DNA of 64,000 nt, taken from positions 124,001 to 188,000 of the forward strand of contig JAMAHW010000081.1 in NCBI GenBank assembly GCA_023627715.1. Direction: 5' to 3'. The stretch comes from Periconia sp. R9002 (Eukaryota; Ascomycota; Dothideomycetes; Pleosporales; Periconiaceae). The translations under genes were made by a program, and so were the position numbers. Below the pieces are notes generated by a model. That model had not been told where the DNA came from. It did no database searches and saw only the letters and a list, made by a program, of their open reading frames with translations. The stretch's first letter is position 1. Each line of letters begins with the position of its first letter. Below are positions 10,483-21,185 of the stretch, piece after piece.

Positions 10483-13125
10483 TCACTCCGGCATCTTAAA
10501 CCCCTTTACGAAAAAGTTCCTACTCCCACTCCCAACCACGATTTCCGTGTCATTAGTTTTCCCAGGCAATCTCACCCTCGCCCTTGCATTCGGCGGGACG
10601 CTGACCTCCAACCTAAACCCGTCCTCCCCCACCGTCCAATTACTCTCCACCACCCCATACGGACTCACATACCTCGCCTTCGCCCACGTAATCCCACCAC
10701 CCGGCTCCGGCGCGACCGTGACCGTCTTCCAGCCCGGTTCTCCGATCGCGAGACCCCCGATTTTCTGATGCACCCAATCCGCCACACTACCAAAGGCGTA
10801 GTGGTTGAAACTCGTCATGGACCCGGGGTTGATGGTGCCGTTCGGCAGCATGGAGTCCCAGCGCTCCCAGGTCGTGGTGCCGTTCATGGAGACTTGGTAG
10901 AGCCAGGAGGGGACGGTGGTTTGGAGGAGCATTTCGTAGAAGGTGGACGTGGCGTTGATGTCGGTGAGGGCGAAGCCGAGTTGTTGGGTTCCGGCGAATC
11001 CGGTGCCGACGAGGTAGGTGTTGTTTGCGATGAGGGAGAGGAGGGTGGAGGCGGCGGTTGCGTGCGTGGTCGGGGGGAGGTTGGCGTAGAGGTCGAAGTG
11101 GAGGGCGAGCGCGAGCGCGGTTTGGGTTTCGTTAGCGATGATGGGGTAGGGGGTTATCCAGGCTTCTTGGAAAGATTTGGTGAGGGCGTTGAGTTGAGAG
11201 GAGTAGTGGGCTGCTAGGGAGGGGTTGGAGAGGGTGGTGCTGAGGGAGGAGAGGAGGCGTGTCATTTGGATTAGGTAGGCGTCTGCGACGAGGGATTTGC
11301 TGGTTGTCGCTGCGCCCGCGTCGTCCGGTGGTGCTTTGGGGTCCAGCCAGTCGCCGTATTGGAAGGACGAACGGTCCCATAGACCGTCTTCGTTGCGGGG
11401 GATGCCGTTGTCGATCCAGGCTTGGGCGCCGGGGAATTGGTCTTGAAGCATGACTTTGTCGCCCGTGGATTGGTAGAGCGCGTAGGGGTTGCCGACGACG
11501 ACGTCGCCCCAGATGGCGGTGGGGAAACGCACGCGGTCGCGCTCGGTGTCGGCCGGGTCGTCGCTGGGGATGTAGACGGGTGGGATGTTCAGGCCATTTT
11601 TCATTTGTTCGAATGAGGCGTCTTTTAGCCATCCTCGCCAGAAGCCGGAAGTGTCGTAGAGGTAGTTGGAGGTGGGCATGAAAGCGTGCGCGTCGCCGGT
11701 CCATCCCAGGCGCTCGTCTCGCTGTGGACAGTCGGTTGGCACGCTGAGAAAGTTGCCTTTTAAGCCCCAGACGACGTTCTCGTGGAACTTGGTGAGAAGT
11801 TCGTGCGAACATTCAAAGTAGCCGGTTCGTTCCATATCACTGTGGACTACGATGGCAGTGACGGAATTCGCATCGAGCGGTGTAGTGCTTGGCCAACCGG
11901 TTACCTGGACATAGCGGAATCCATGGAATGTGAAGGAAGGCTCCCAAGTCTGTGTAGTGTTGTTGCCAGAGAGGATCAAGGTGTCGGTCGCCTTTGCGGT
12001 TCGAAGAGGTCGAGTGGCCACTTCACCGTTTTCCATAACCTCGGTGTGGATGAAGCTAATATTTGTCCCGGCTGGCCCGTTGGCTGTTACTTTTAACCAG
12101 CCCACCAGGTTCTGACCGAAGTCGATTACGGTCTTTCCAGACTTTGACTGGAATATCTCTTTGATCTTGACTTCTTCAGTTCGTTTGATAGGGGGCCCGT
12201 CAGGAGAAACGAGAGGCACTTCAGCGGGTGGAGAAAGTTTTTTAACTCCTAACCAACTGCTTTCATTGAGACCGGGAGATGACCAATCCTTGATTTCCTT
12301 GGTGGAATCATATAGCTCGCCATCGTAGATGTTTGAGGTGATGATCGGACCAGTGTTTGCATGCCAATCTAGGTCACTTTTGAGGGTTTGCTTGCTGCCA
12401 TCTTTGGCAGTGATGACGAGGAGGCTTTGCAATCCCAGCGTGTCTCCGTATATGTTTCTTGGTTTGCTTGGTGAGAAACCAAAGCGGCCAGCGTACCACC
12501 CTTCTCCGACGGTGGCGCCGATTACATTTGCTCCACTGTGGATAAGATCAGTGACATCGTATGTGTCGTAGACGTGTCTGAAGTTGTATGCTTGGTATCC
12601 AGGAGCGAGGACATGGTCACCAACTCTTTTCCCGTTGATCTCAGCAACATACAAGCCGAAAGCTGTGATGTAGAGCCGAGCGGAAATCACAGCAGAGTTC
12701 ACGTCAAAAGCCTTCCTGAACAAGATTGGCTGATGCGCTGCATCGACCTCGGTGTCGCGATCCGCCGCAATAGGGATGGCTCCTGCCCAGTCCTCACTTT
12801 TCAGCAGCCCAGTCTCTACAGTATAGATATCTGACCAGTCTGCAGAAGGCTGGCCTTCTTTCCCGTGAGCGCGGGCTCGGACACTTGCAGACTCCGCGCT
12901 CCCAAGGGGCTCATCCGGCCAAGGTACTAGTATAGAATCCGGGGAGTCAACGTTGAAGACCTTGGGGACGCCATCCGGCCCACGCTTGATTTCGATATCA
13001 TATCCGGTCTGCTCCCAGTCGACTGCAGTTCCTTCGAATCTCCAGGAGATACGCGGTGTTGTTTCACCGATTCCGAAAGCGGGTCGGTGATGTTCAAAAG
13101 AAACGTGGGAAATAGAAACCGCCAT
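10483..13125 (-). CDS. alpha-L-rhamnosidase, GH78
   Basis: A single uninterrupted frame of about 880 residues hydrolyses terminal alpha-L-rhamnose from plant glycosides or pectic side chains, by family. The order is that of the bacterial-type GH78 architecture: an N-terminal beta domain (VSFEHHRPAFGIGETTPRISW), accessory beta-sandwich domains, and the (alpha/alpha)6 barrel. Around residues 460-475 is the hallmark CPQRDERLGWTGDAHAF, followed by FQYGDWLDP. A C-terminal beta domain closes the protein. No signal peptide precedes the mature-like start, so the enzyme is probably intracellular. The ATG at 13125 fits the family start better than the one 19 codons upstream. The 3' third is clearly richer in G+C. 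Lack of introns among intron-bearing neighbours could reflect ancient transfer, but this is not proven. Confidence 0.93.
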   Translation of the reverse strand: MAVSISHVSFEHHRPAFGIGETTPRISWRFEGTAVDWEQTGYDIEIKRGPDGVPKVFNVDSPDSILVPWPDEPLGSAESASVRARAHGKEGQPSADWSDIYTVETGLLKSEDWAGAIPIAADRDTEVDAAHQPILFRKAFDVNSAVISARLYITAFGLYVAEINGKRVGDHVLAPGYQAYNFRHVYDTYDVTDLIHSGANVIGATVGEGWYAGRFGFSPSKPRNIYGDTLGLQSLLVITAKDGSKQTLKSDLDWHANTGPIITSNIYDGELYDSTKEIKDWSSPGLNESSWLGVKKLSPPAEVPLVSPDGPPIKRTEEVKIKEIFQSKSGKTVIDFGQNLVGWLKVTANGPAGTNISFIHTEVMENGEVATRPLRTAKATDTLILSGNNTTQTWEPSFTFHGFRYVQVTGWPSTTPLDANSVTAIVVHSDMERTGYFECSHELLTKFHENVVWGLKGNFLSVPTDCPQRDERLGWTGDAHAFMPTSNYLYDTSGFWRGWLKDASFEQMKNGLNIPPVYIPSDDPADTERDRVRFPTAIWGDVVVGNPYALYQSTGDKVMLQDQFPGAQAWIDNGIPRNEDGLWDRSSFQYGDWLDPKAPPDDAGAATTSKSLVADAYLIQMTRLLSSLSTTLSNPSLAAHYSSQLNALTKSFQEAWITPYPIIANETQTALALALHFDLYANLPPTTHATAASTLLSLIANNTYLVGTGFAGTQQLGFALTDINATSTFYEMLLQTTVPSWLYQVSMNGTTTWERWDSMLPNGTINPGSMTSFNHYAFGSVADWVHQKIGGLAIGEPGWKTVTVAPEPGGGITWAKARYVSPYGVVESNWTVGEDGFRLEVSVPPNARARVRLPGKTNDTEIVVGSGSRNFFVKGFKMPE

Positions 13126-14272
13126 AATCAGATGACGAATGCTAGTGAAGATCTTCGTACATTGAAGATAAAAGGCCCGCATGATATTCGAATAGACCCA
13201 ATATTGTATCAGTTTATATATTCAACTTCAGTCTACCAGAGGTTCTCCTTAGGCGGATATCGGGTGAACATTATCACGAAAACCATCGGGTCAACGCTTC
13301 CCGTGAAAAGGGTTTTGCGTTTTCCATCCTGCACACAATACTCTTTCAGGAAATTAGCATCGTGCGGGGAAACCGGGGTAAAAAAATCCCCATACGCATC
13401 ATATGTCGATCATCCGGTTGTGACCAAAATGGTACTAGGTGATGGCCGGATGGTTCACCCCGATATATTGCTTCTGCATGAGAAGCGGTAGTGCTTGCTG
13501 GCAGGTGAGAAGTCGAAATATGACTGTATCGAGGGCACATAATATTATGAGAAGGATACCTTTGGACCTGTGGACATGTCAGAAGGTTGCATTCACGTGG
13601 GGGTTCAGGGCGCTAAACCCAAAATGATTAACGCACACGAGCTCTAGGTGTGCCAGCCACGAAGTGCACAGTGACTTCACCAAGAATCATTGATGATGAA
13701 TGAGCTTCCGCAGTTCCATATCTATCTGTGTCATTTGGTTTGCAAGGATTTGCAAAGATTTACACTGTGGATGGGCTACATTATTGACAGTATACCCTCA
13801 CATATGTCATGCTTGCGGTAGACATTGATAGGAAGCAATGATGAGGCATATTGTGTCTACCAATATTCCATGCAGCTGTTCTGGAAGCCTACCATGGAAC
13901 CATGTGCTGAAACGATGCAAATACATTTGTCCGCATCTACAACTGGATACGAGGGATTCTGAATCAGTGCTGATAAATGTGAGACAGGCTGCGCTTTATC
14001 GTAGGCGTTCACCGAAAGACCTCGTAAATCGGCACTAGCTATCATGGAAGCTTCCACAAGATCGCGCAATAGTCGGTGAAAATATAAAGTCACGCGAACA
14101 CCTTCTCAACCTCCTCATCTACAATAAGTTTTCCAACTTGAAAGAGTATCTGACGACAGCAAACTTCATTACCTGGATACCCCGCTCGGATTACCCCTCA
14201 ACTTCAGCTGAACTCCAAGTCACGAATTCGTCCCTCAACTACCTGAACCTGGACATCCAACACAAGACCAAG
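13126..14272. other. divergent intergenic region
   Basis: This 1.15-kb gap lies between the starts of the rhamnosidase (minus) and thioredoxin (plus) genes. Short open frames on both strands show no domain. It should contain both promoters, and a pyrimidine-rich leader precedes the thioredoxin ATG. Confidence 0.5.
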
Positions 14273-14713
14273 ATGCCGACCGATATCAGCGCCCCCTTGC
14301 ACTTCCGCACATTGGTGACTGGACATACTTACCTGATCGCCGATTTCTACGCAACATGGTGTCCCCCCTGCAAGGCCATCGCGCCCGTATACGAGCAACT
14401 CTCTAAAGCGTACTCCATCCCCGGCAAGATTGCCTTTGTCAAGGTCAATGTAGACGAGCAGCAGGAGATTGCCACCCAGAATGGTATCCAAGCTATGCCG
14501 ACATTCCTAGTGTTCAAGGACGGCAAGAAAATCGAAGAAATCAAAGGTGCGAATCCACCAGCACTGAAGAAAATTGTCGAGAAAATCGCTGGCGAGGTCA
14601 AGGCTACAAATGTACAAGAGAAAGCGCCCGAAGAGAAGACGGTGGAGGAGAAGACCGTCAGTGGAAGCTATGGTATGACGAGTAACAGTAGCTGGAAAAT
14701 GTCGCTCACTTAA
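14273..14713 (+). CDS. thioredoxin with WCPPC active site
   Basis: An intronless frame of 146 residues with one thioredoxin fold. The strand-helix start IADFYATWCPPCKAIAP carries the redox pair Cys30 and Cys33. The cis-proline loop is AMPTFLVFKDG, and the conserved VNVDEQ lies between them. The usual thioredoxin motif is WCGPC; Pro in place of Gly is seen in thioredoxin-like reductants and may shift redox potential. After the fold comes a roughly 35-residue charged tail (EKAPEEKTVEEKT), so it is longer than the 105-110 residues of a simple thioredoxin. With no signal peptide it should be cytosolic. A continuous frame upstream lacks a convincing ATG, so 14273 was taken as the start. Confidence 0.9.
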   Translation: MPTDISAPLHFRTLVTGHTYLIADFYATWCPPCKAIAPVYEQLSKAYSIPGKIAFVKVNVDEQQEIATQNGIQAMPTFLVFKDGKKIEEIKGANPPALKKIVEKIAGEVKATNVQEKAPEEKTVEEKTVSGSYGMTSNSSWKMSLT

Positions 14714-15243
14714 GACCCTGGTGGATGATTGCTTCGGCAGAGAATATGGGGCCTTCTTTCAACATCTGAAAGTCGCAACGAGCTTCTCACGGAGTATGGA
14801 GAGTCGAGGTACGATACCCTGGGACTAATATTTGTTATTATGCCAAAGATTGTTTTTGTACCCTAATTCAAAGACGGTGGGATGGACTTTAATCGATCAT
14901 GTGGTGCAGGTACAGATAAATGCGAATACCTAACGATTTCCTAGATAAATTCAGTAGAACCTAGGATAATGCAACAAGCGTAGTACAATGAACTTTTCTC
15001 AAAAGAAGCTAGAGCAGAAATTCATGATGAGTTAATAGCGGTAGAAAGATGATGATTGATAATGCAACAAAGGATCCGAAACGCGTGGAAAGGACACCTA
15101 GACGTTGCCAAGACCTCCGCCACCTGCCCGCAAAAGCTCCAAGCTATCCACCGAGCTTGCCTTTAGAACCTCATCCCTTGCACCTACAACTGAGGCCTCT
15201 ATCATTTTTTTTCTAGGGCGTCTCACATAAAAAAACAACAACC
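14714..15243. other. intergenic, promoter of the PDI gene
   Basis: Contains the thioredoxin 3' UTR and the upstream region of the PDI gene. A pyrimidine-rich stretch and a short A-rich leader lie directly before the ATG at 15244. No other gene is seen. Confidence 0.5.
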
Positions 15244-16394
15244 ATGTTGTTCAAGAATATTCTCCCCGCAGCAATTGCGCTGCTCCCCGTTCTCACCACC
15301 GCATCGAACGTCATCGATCTCACCCCCCAGAACTTCGACTCGGTCGTCCTGAAATCTGGCAAGCCTGCTCTCGTCGAATTCTTCGCTCCGTGGTGCGGTC
15401 ACTGCAAGAACCTTGCTCCAGTCTACGAGGAGCTTGCCGACGCCTACCAATATGCCTCCGACAAGGTTGTTATCGCAAAAGTCGACGCCGATAACCACAA
15501 GGATTTGGGCAAGAAATTTGGGGTTCAAGGCTTCCCTACCCTAAAGTGGTTCGATGGAAAGAGCGACAAGCCCTCAGACTATGACGGCGGGCGTGATCTC
15601 GAAAGCTTCACCAAGTTCATCTCGGAAAAGTCCGGCGTCAAGCCCAAGGTCAAGGCCAAGTTGCCTAGCAACATTGTTATGCTTGATAACGAGAGCTTCA
15701 AAAAGAAGGTCGGAAAGGACCAAGATGTGCTGGTTGCATTTACGGCGCCTTGGTGTGGACGTGCGTACCCCTTTTCATTTCTATGCGCAAATACATCCAT
15801 GTACTAATTAGCTTCACAGACTGCAAGAATCTTGCTCCTATCTGGGAACAACTTGCTAATGACTTCGTTACCGAGCCCAACGTTATCATCGCCAAGGTCG
15901 ATGCCGAAGCCGAGAACAGCAAAGCTCTTGCATCCGAGCAAGGTGTTACCTCGTACCCCACTATCAAATGGTTCAAGAGGGGCTCCACCGAACCCCTCCC
16001 CTACGATGGTCCCCGCACCGCCGGTGACTTTGTTCAATTCATCAACACCAACGCTGGCACCCACCGCACCCCTGGTGGTGGTCTCGATATCACTGGTGGC
16101 ACCATTGAAGCGCTCGATACCATCGTCGCCAAGTTCAACGGTGCTTGGGAGACTGGCAATGACGAGATCAAGAAGGCTGCCGAGGGTATCAAGGACAAGT
16201 ATGCCCAATACTACGTCAAGGCTTTCGAGAAGAGCAGCAAGAACGAGGGCTACGCCGCCAAGGAGTTCAAGAGGCTCCAGGGTCTGATTGCTAAGGGCAA
16301 CCTTGCTCCCGAGAAGTTGGATGATTTGGCAAGCCGAAGCAACATTTTGAGGAAGTTCTTGGGCAAGGATGAGGAAGAGAAGTCCGAGTTGTAG
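15244..16394 (+). CDS. tigA: ER protein disulfide isomerase, TigA/ERp38 type
   Basis: Exons 15244-15760 and 15820-16394 flank a 59-nt intron (GTGCGT donor, CACAG acceptor, TACTAAT branch site) and encode 363 residues. A signal peptide (MLFKNILPAAIALLPVLTTA) leads to two thioredoxin domains, each with APWCGHCKNLAP. The first redox pair is at residues 51-54; the second WCGHC is split by the intron near residue 171. The C-terminal third is the helical ERp29c-like domain typical of fungal TigA and Neurospora ERp38. It makes and rearranges disulfides in the ER lumen. The C-terminus is KSEL, not the classic KDEL or HDEL, but probably still works as a retrieval signal. Confidence 0.95.
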
Positions 16395-16778
16395 ATTATG
16401 TGCATGGGTGATTAGAAAAATGCTCATTGCACTTAAGATTTTACCCAACATGTACCTGGGCAATTAGTAGTGAGCATGGTGTAACGATATCACGGAATTT
16501 GATTTTAGCGCGGGATGGGATGCACGAAAAGGATGGATGGCGTCCATAGCTCTGTTCCTGTATTGCTTCGGCATATGAATGACTAAAGAATCATTCTATT
16601 TTGTGTAGTCGGCACGCGCTTGTGTTCAAGCAAACTAGATGTATTCTTCGAATGTAAAAACAACCTCTTTGTGGTATTCATGATACTCCAAACTCCGGAT
16701 AATGAGGCTTCTCTCTCCACCATTACTTACAACCAAGCTTATAAGCACGTACACTGTGAACTCCAAACAACTCAAGAA
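16395..16778. other. convergent spacer
   Basis: A 384-bp gap between the 3' ends of the PDI gene and the HSBP1-like gene. No gene is seen; it probably carries both 3' UTRs. Confidence 0.5.
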
Positions 16779-17138
16779 TCATTTTCCAGACTTTTTCTCG
16801 TCTCCACCTTGTATTGTAGCTTCAAGGTTGTCAAGTCGCCGGGACATGTCATCCACTGTCCACTCTGTCAACTTTTCCACGTCAAAGTCTACAGAGACCC
16901 TAAAACAAACTCACTTTTAGATAGCAGCTCAGCACTGACTGTGCTAAACTTGGTGTTCAATTGAGTGAGGAGTTCGTCCACCACTTGTGCGAGTTCAGCA
17001 GAGCTGTCGGTAGTGGAATTTGAAGCTGACTAGATACATTTTTGTCAGACTGACGAGGAGTACACTTTATTGAAGGGAGATAGGACGGACGGCGTTTTCG
17101 CTGGTGCTGCGATCTGCTGATGGGCGGTTTGCTGCCAT
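16779..17138 (-). CDS. HSBP1: heat shock factor-binding protein 1 (HSBP1) homologue
   Basis: A three-exon gene too short to appear as one open frame. Exons are 17091-17138, 16915-17029 and 16779-16855. Introns are 61 nt (17030-17090, weak GTCCGT donor) and 59 nt (16856-16914, GTGAGT/GACAG). The phases join into 79 residues. The protein starts MAANRPSADRSTSENA, then has a continuous amphipathic heptad-repeat helix: ELAQVVDELLTQLNTKFSTV, then SAELLSK joined to MDDMSRRLDNLEATIQ. The MDDMSxRLDNLE segment is the signature of HSBP1, a small trimeric coiled coil that in animals binds the HSF1 trimer and dampens the heat-shock response. The length matches the family (about 75-80). The fungal role is unknown. 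The gene is divergent from EBP2. Confidence 0.85.
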
Positions 17139-17526
17139 TTTCAGGGGTGTTTAGAGAACGCGGAGCCAAAGCCGAGCAAGTTATAAATCCGAAGTATGCG
17201 TTTGAAAGACGGAGAGTAGTTCTTGGGTATACTCTCTAATTCTTCGATGTTCCTGCGGCATGAGTGGTGGCACCATAAAGTGAGGATGGAAGGTTGGCTA
17301 TCGATACTGACCACGTGATGAGTGCCGCCCGCGGCTATTTCCCAAAGCGTGGGCGGTGAGCCGAACTAGCGCACCTGCTCGAATATTTTCTGCGGGCCAA
17401 GATTTCGAGACTAGGACAATTTTTGGAGCTTTCGACGCTTCCGACTTGGATGCACCTTTTTTTCCACTCCGACACTCACTTTTTTTTGTTCCGTGAATTC
17501 GTCGCCGACGAATCGATAAATTGAAA
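17139..17526. promoter_or_regulatory. divergent promoter between HSBP1-like gene and EBP2
   Basis: A 388-bp region separates the two start codons. It has T-rich runs near EBP2, and no coding sequence is supported. Confidence 0.45.
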
Positions 17527-18800
17527 ATGCCGAAGAAGGGCGTGCTGAAATCGGCGCTCGATGCGCACACGAACCGGAACTACAAACTCGAGCGGCAGCG
17601 CAAGCAGGAAAAAGCCGCGAGGAAGAAGAAGCAGGCGGCGCAGGCTCTCAATGAGAATGATGAGGCTGGGAAGGATGGCGGCGTGCAGTTGGAGGAGGCG
17701 GTCAATGTTGAGGACAATGGCGAGAAGAAGAGCAAAGTCAACGGCACCAAAAAGGCTTCGAAGGCTTCAAAGCCGTCCAAAGACGAGCCTGAGTGGGAAA
17801 CAGAAGACAGCGAGAGCGGCTCAGATGACGAGGATGAGCAAGATGAGACTGCGCTAGGTCTCGCGCGTTTGGATGACAGTGAAAGTGACGTTAGTGGCGA
17901 TGATTCCGAGGAGGAGGCCGAAGATGATGAGGACGATGAGGCCGAAGAAGAGGAGGACATTGCGCTCTCCGATATCGAGTCCCTCGCATCTGAAGACAAG
18001 GGCGACATTATCCCCCATCAGCGCCTCACGATCAACAACACTACCGCCTTGACTGCCGCCGTGAACCGCATCCAGCTTCCTTACGCCAAACTCGCTTTCT
18101 CAGAACACATGTCAGTCACGACCGACGAACCCGTTGAAATCGAAGACGTCGAGGACGACCTCAACCGTGAGCTTGCATTCTACAAACAGGCGTTGTCTAC
18201 TGTCAAGGATGCGCGGACATTGTTGAAGAAGGAGGGCGCGCCATTCTCACGGCCAGCGGACTACTTTGCCGAGATGGTCAAGAGCGATGAGCACATGGGC
18301 AAGATCAAGCAGAAATTGATCGATGATGCCGCGGGTAAGAAGGCAGCTGCTGAAGCACGGAAACAAAGGGACTTGAAGAAATTCGGCAAGCAAGTACAGA
18401 TTGCAAAACTGCAAGAGCGTGCCAAGGAAAAGAAAGACACAATGGAGAAGATTAACATTCTCAAGCGAAGTGAGTCATTAGCGTACATATACTCCTGCTT
18501 TTATACTAACAAATCGCAGAGCGAGCTGGTGCGGAGGTCACAAACACGAACGAGGAAGATCTCTTTGACGTCGAACTCGACAACACTGATATTGCTGGAG
18601 ACCGCCGCGGCGGTGACGGAAAGAACTTCAAGCGCTCGAAGAAGAACGAGAAATACGGTTTTGGTGGAAAGAAGAGGCATGCCAAGAGCAACGACGCGAT
18701 GTCAAGTGCAGACGGCAGGGGTTTCTCGCATAAGAAGATGAAAGGCAAGACCGGAGCGGCTCAGCGACCTGGAAAAGCCCGTAGGATGAAGTCAAGATAA
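17527..18800 (+). CDS. EBP2: rRNA-processing protein EBP2
   Basis: Exons 17527-18469 and 18520-18800 are joined over a 50-nt intron (GTGAGT, TACTAAC branch site, CGCAG), giving 407 residues. The first half is low complexity: a Lys/Arg-rich start (MPKKGVLKSALDAHTNRNYK), then long acidic Asp/Glu-Ser tracts. From about residue 180 comes the conserved EBP2 domain (LAFYKQALSTVKDARTLL, then FSRPADYFAEMVKSDEHM). It ends in a basic tail with KYGFGGKKRHAKSND and GKARRMKSR. EBP2 is a nucleolar factor needed for 27S pre-rRNA processing and 60S subunit assembly. The acidic and basic tracts are typical of nucleolar proteins. Confidence 0.96.
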
Positions 18801-19531
18801 GGATGAGAGGATGAGGAAGGGTGGAAGTACAATTGCATTCAACGGCGCTCTGGCGTTTTAGTCTCGGTGTGGACGCAAAAAAAAGCTAGCTAAGTGCTGT
18901 CGTTCTTGTTCGGAGACAATCACTCGAGGATAGCTTGTATGATACCATTCAAAATTCAATGTCGGTATCCAAGTTCTGATTTTCTTGATTACTGTCTTTC
19001 TTCAAATGGACTCCGATATCGTGTTTTCGAACTGTGGACAACTCAATCTGGCTTACTACCTTTAGCTAACTGATATCAATTCCCGTCGGTGATGGTTCAT
19101 CTGAAAACCATCAAGTTGGCTATTAGTCTGAATTCATTGATTCGGACGTCAAGGTCAGATATTCCATTAGTACCGCAGTACTAAGGGCTACCCCTGCCCA
19201 TACAAAAATGAATAGTATATATCAAACACCAAAAAATCGGAAAACAAAATGTATTCGGACGTTAAGGCCCGAAATCATACACACCCACAGAGCCGCCTCA
19301 TGAGATGCCATGAGCTAGAAAGACAAGGAGATTCCTCGATCTCGTCTTCCTCATCCCGAGATGCCTCAATCCACTAACCAAGCATTATTAACCACCCAAA
19401 AGTTCATCCCAAAACACCTCGCCCTATCAATCTCAAAACATCCGAGTGATGCATATGCCCTCAAGCACGCCATAGTCCCTTTCCACATCTCACCTTTCAA
19501 CCTCTCAACCTCTCCAACCACCTCATACCAC
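18801..19531. other. convergent spacer
   Basis: No gene is supported. An imperfect short repeat, TTCGGACGTCAAGGTC near 19141 and TTCGGACGTTAAGGCC near 19255, is visible. Open frames running into 19532 on the plus strand are the antisense shadow of the next gene. Confidence 0.45.
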
Positions 19532-20485
19532 TCACGCCCCAATACCCCCCAGCCTCCACGTCCTCTTCTTTCCCTTCCCCCCACCATCACCACCCTCAAA
19601 CCTCCCCTTAGCCCCCACCAACCCATCCTCCTCATACTTAATCCTAACCGCCCACCTAGCCTCCACCGTCATCGCCATCAACAACCCCCCCGTCGCCTTC
19701 TCCATCCTCTTCGCCGCCTCCAACCCCTTCCTCTTCTTCATCCTCTTTGTCTTCCGCTCCCACTCGTTTTCCTCCCACGCCTCCGTCCGCATAACCTTCC
19801 ACGCCTCGACCCCACTCACCAACCGATCCATCGCCTCCGTCGCAGCAACCTTCATCGCCGCCGTCGTCGCATACGACCCCACAATCTCCGACGTCGTCGA
19901 TCTCGGCGCCGGCGGTGTAGGAAGCAGCCCCGACGCGCGCTGATACTCGCTCTGTCGACCCCGCTCAGACTCCGTCATCAACACATGCTCCTTCGGAATC
20001 GGCCCCTCGCACGTCACCGTGTACACGGACGCAGGCAGCATCTTGTACACCGCAGGATTAACCTCGCGTTTCACAGCGAGAATCGTGTGTACGCCTTCCT
20101 CGCCGTGGAACTCGGTCGCGCGCGGGATCACGAACCGCGTGATGCCTACCTCGGACAATTTAGGCCGCAATTTCCTCTTATCCATGTGCTCGTCGCCCAA
20201 TATATCGCGCTCCGAGGCTTGGAGCCGTTGCTCTTGTTCATCGTCTTTGAGGATTTGCTTCCATTTTGCGGCCGCGGCGGCGGATTTGGAGGATGTGATT
20301 GTGGATTCGATGAGCGGGAGTAGGGCGGAGAAGGATTTGGTGGGCCCGTGGTAGGTCCAGGTGTCGGTGGAGGGCGTGTTGATGGTGAGGTACCAGATTG
20401 TGTCTGGGGAGACGGGGGGAGCGGTGAAGTTGTCGGTGGTTTTGTGGAGGTCTTTGACGATTTTTGGGGGGTTGGGGGGTGGCAT
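19532..20485 (-). CDS. unrecognised fungal protein
   Basis: A single 317-residue frame from ATG 20485 (MPPPNPPKIVKDLHKTTDN). An upstream extension to 20647 is Pro/Ser/Thr-rich and looks like untranslated leader. The protein has a compact N-terminal part (PVSPDTIWYLTI, FSALLPLIESTI), a middle with ERDILGDEHMDKRKLRPKL and RFVIPRATEFHGEEGVHTI, and a basic C-terminal half (ERKTKRMKKRKGLEAAKRM). No signal peptide, membrane segment or known domain is seen. Codon use and G+C are coherent with a real gene, and the opposite strand is low-complexity Pro/His/Arg. The basic tract could be a nuclear or nucleolar localisation signal; that is a guess. Confidence 0.7.
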   Translation of the reverse strand: MPPPNPPKIVKDLHKTTDNFTAPPVSPDTIWYLTINTPSTDTWTYHGPTKSFSALLPLIESTITSSKSAAAAAKWKQILKDDEQEQRLQASERDILGDEHMDKRKLRPKLSEVGITRFVIPRATEFHGEEGVHTILAVKREVNPAVYKMLPASVYTVTCEGPIPKEHVLMTESERGRQSEYQRASGLLPTPPAPRSTTSEIVGSYATTAAMKVAATEAMDRLVSGVEAWKVMRTEAWEENEWERKTKRMKKRKGLEAAKRMEKATGGLLMAMTVEARWAVRIKYEEDGLVGAKGRFEGGDGGGKGKKRTWRLGGIGA

Positions 20486-21185
20486 TTTTGATGGTTGGGG
20501 TGTTGAAGTTGAAGACTGTCGGGGTTGAATGTTGTTGTAGTTGGGAAGTGTGGGTTTGGTTTTGGGGGAAAGCGGTGTCGGTGAGTGGTTTTGTAGTGGT
20601 TGTCTCAATGTGAGGTGCGTTTGATCGTGTGTAACTAAGCGTGACAAAGCGATATCACTGGACTACGGAATCAGTCTGGTTTGCTCGAACCTTCTGATTC
20701 ACCGAAGATATAGTGAGAGTACATATGTACACCTAGCTCCATAAATCTACGAATCACTTACTTCGTAGCCCACCATTCACTTCTCTCATTCTCAGATATC
20801 TACGTTCGAGCCTTTTTATGCAATAGTCGATCATATAATACATCATGTCTGTAAAGAAGAATCAATGTCGGACGTCCAGTTGTAAGAGACACAGTCAACT
20901 TCAACTTCAAATCTCAAGTGCATAATTTATAGTCTGGACAACATGTGTCGACAGCAGACAATGTACCCATGCGGATGTTGACATAGTAAAAGTGGCTTCT
21001 TCTATGTATGTAGAGCCCAAGTTGAAATCTGTGTACGCTGATTAAAGACAGAAACTTGCGTCCTCGGGCAAATAGCATGGAAGAGTACAACGCATTTATT
21101 CCCTTCTCCGCTCTCGAAGCACTTTCTCAATGCGAGTGAGTTCTTTGCGAATAGCGTCTCCAAACAAGCAGTGAACAATCCCAGA
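20486..21185. other. intergenic spacer
   Basis: A 700-bp stretch upstream of the preceding minus-strand gene and downstream of the exonuclease-like gene. No supported gene. Confidence 0.45.

Noticed and set aside
10768..11217. Gly/Val/Glu-rich frame on the plus strand
   Set aside because: It lies antisense within the rhamnosidase gene; the composition is a mirror of its GC-rich coding strand.
15804..16463. 219-codon minus-strand frame over the PDI gene
   Set aside because: Antisense shadow of a well-supported two-exon gene.
19361..20323. 320-codon plus-strand frame
   Set aside because: Pro/His/Arg-rich low-complexity translation opposite the 19532-20485 gene, with no domain.
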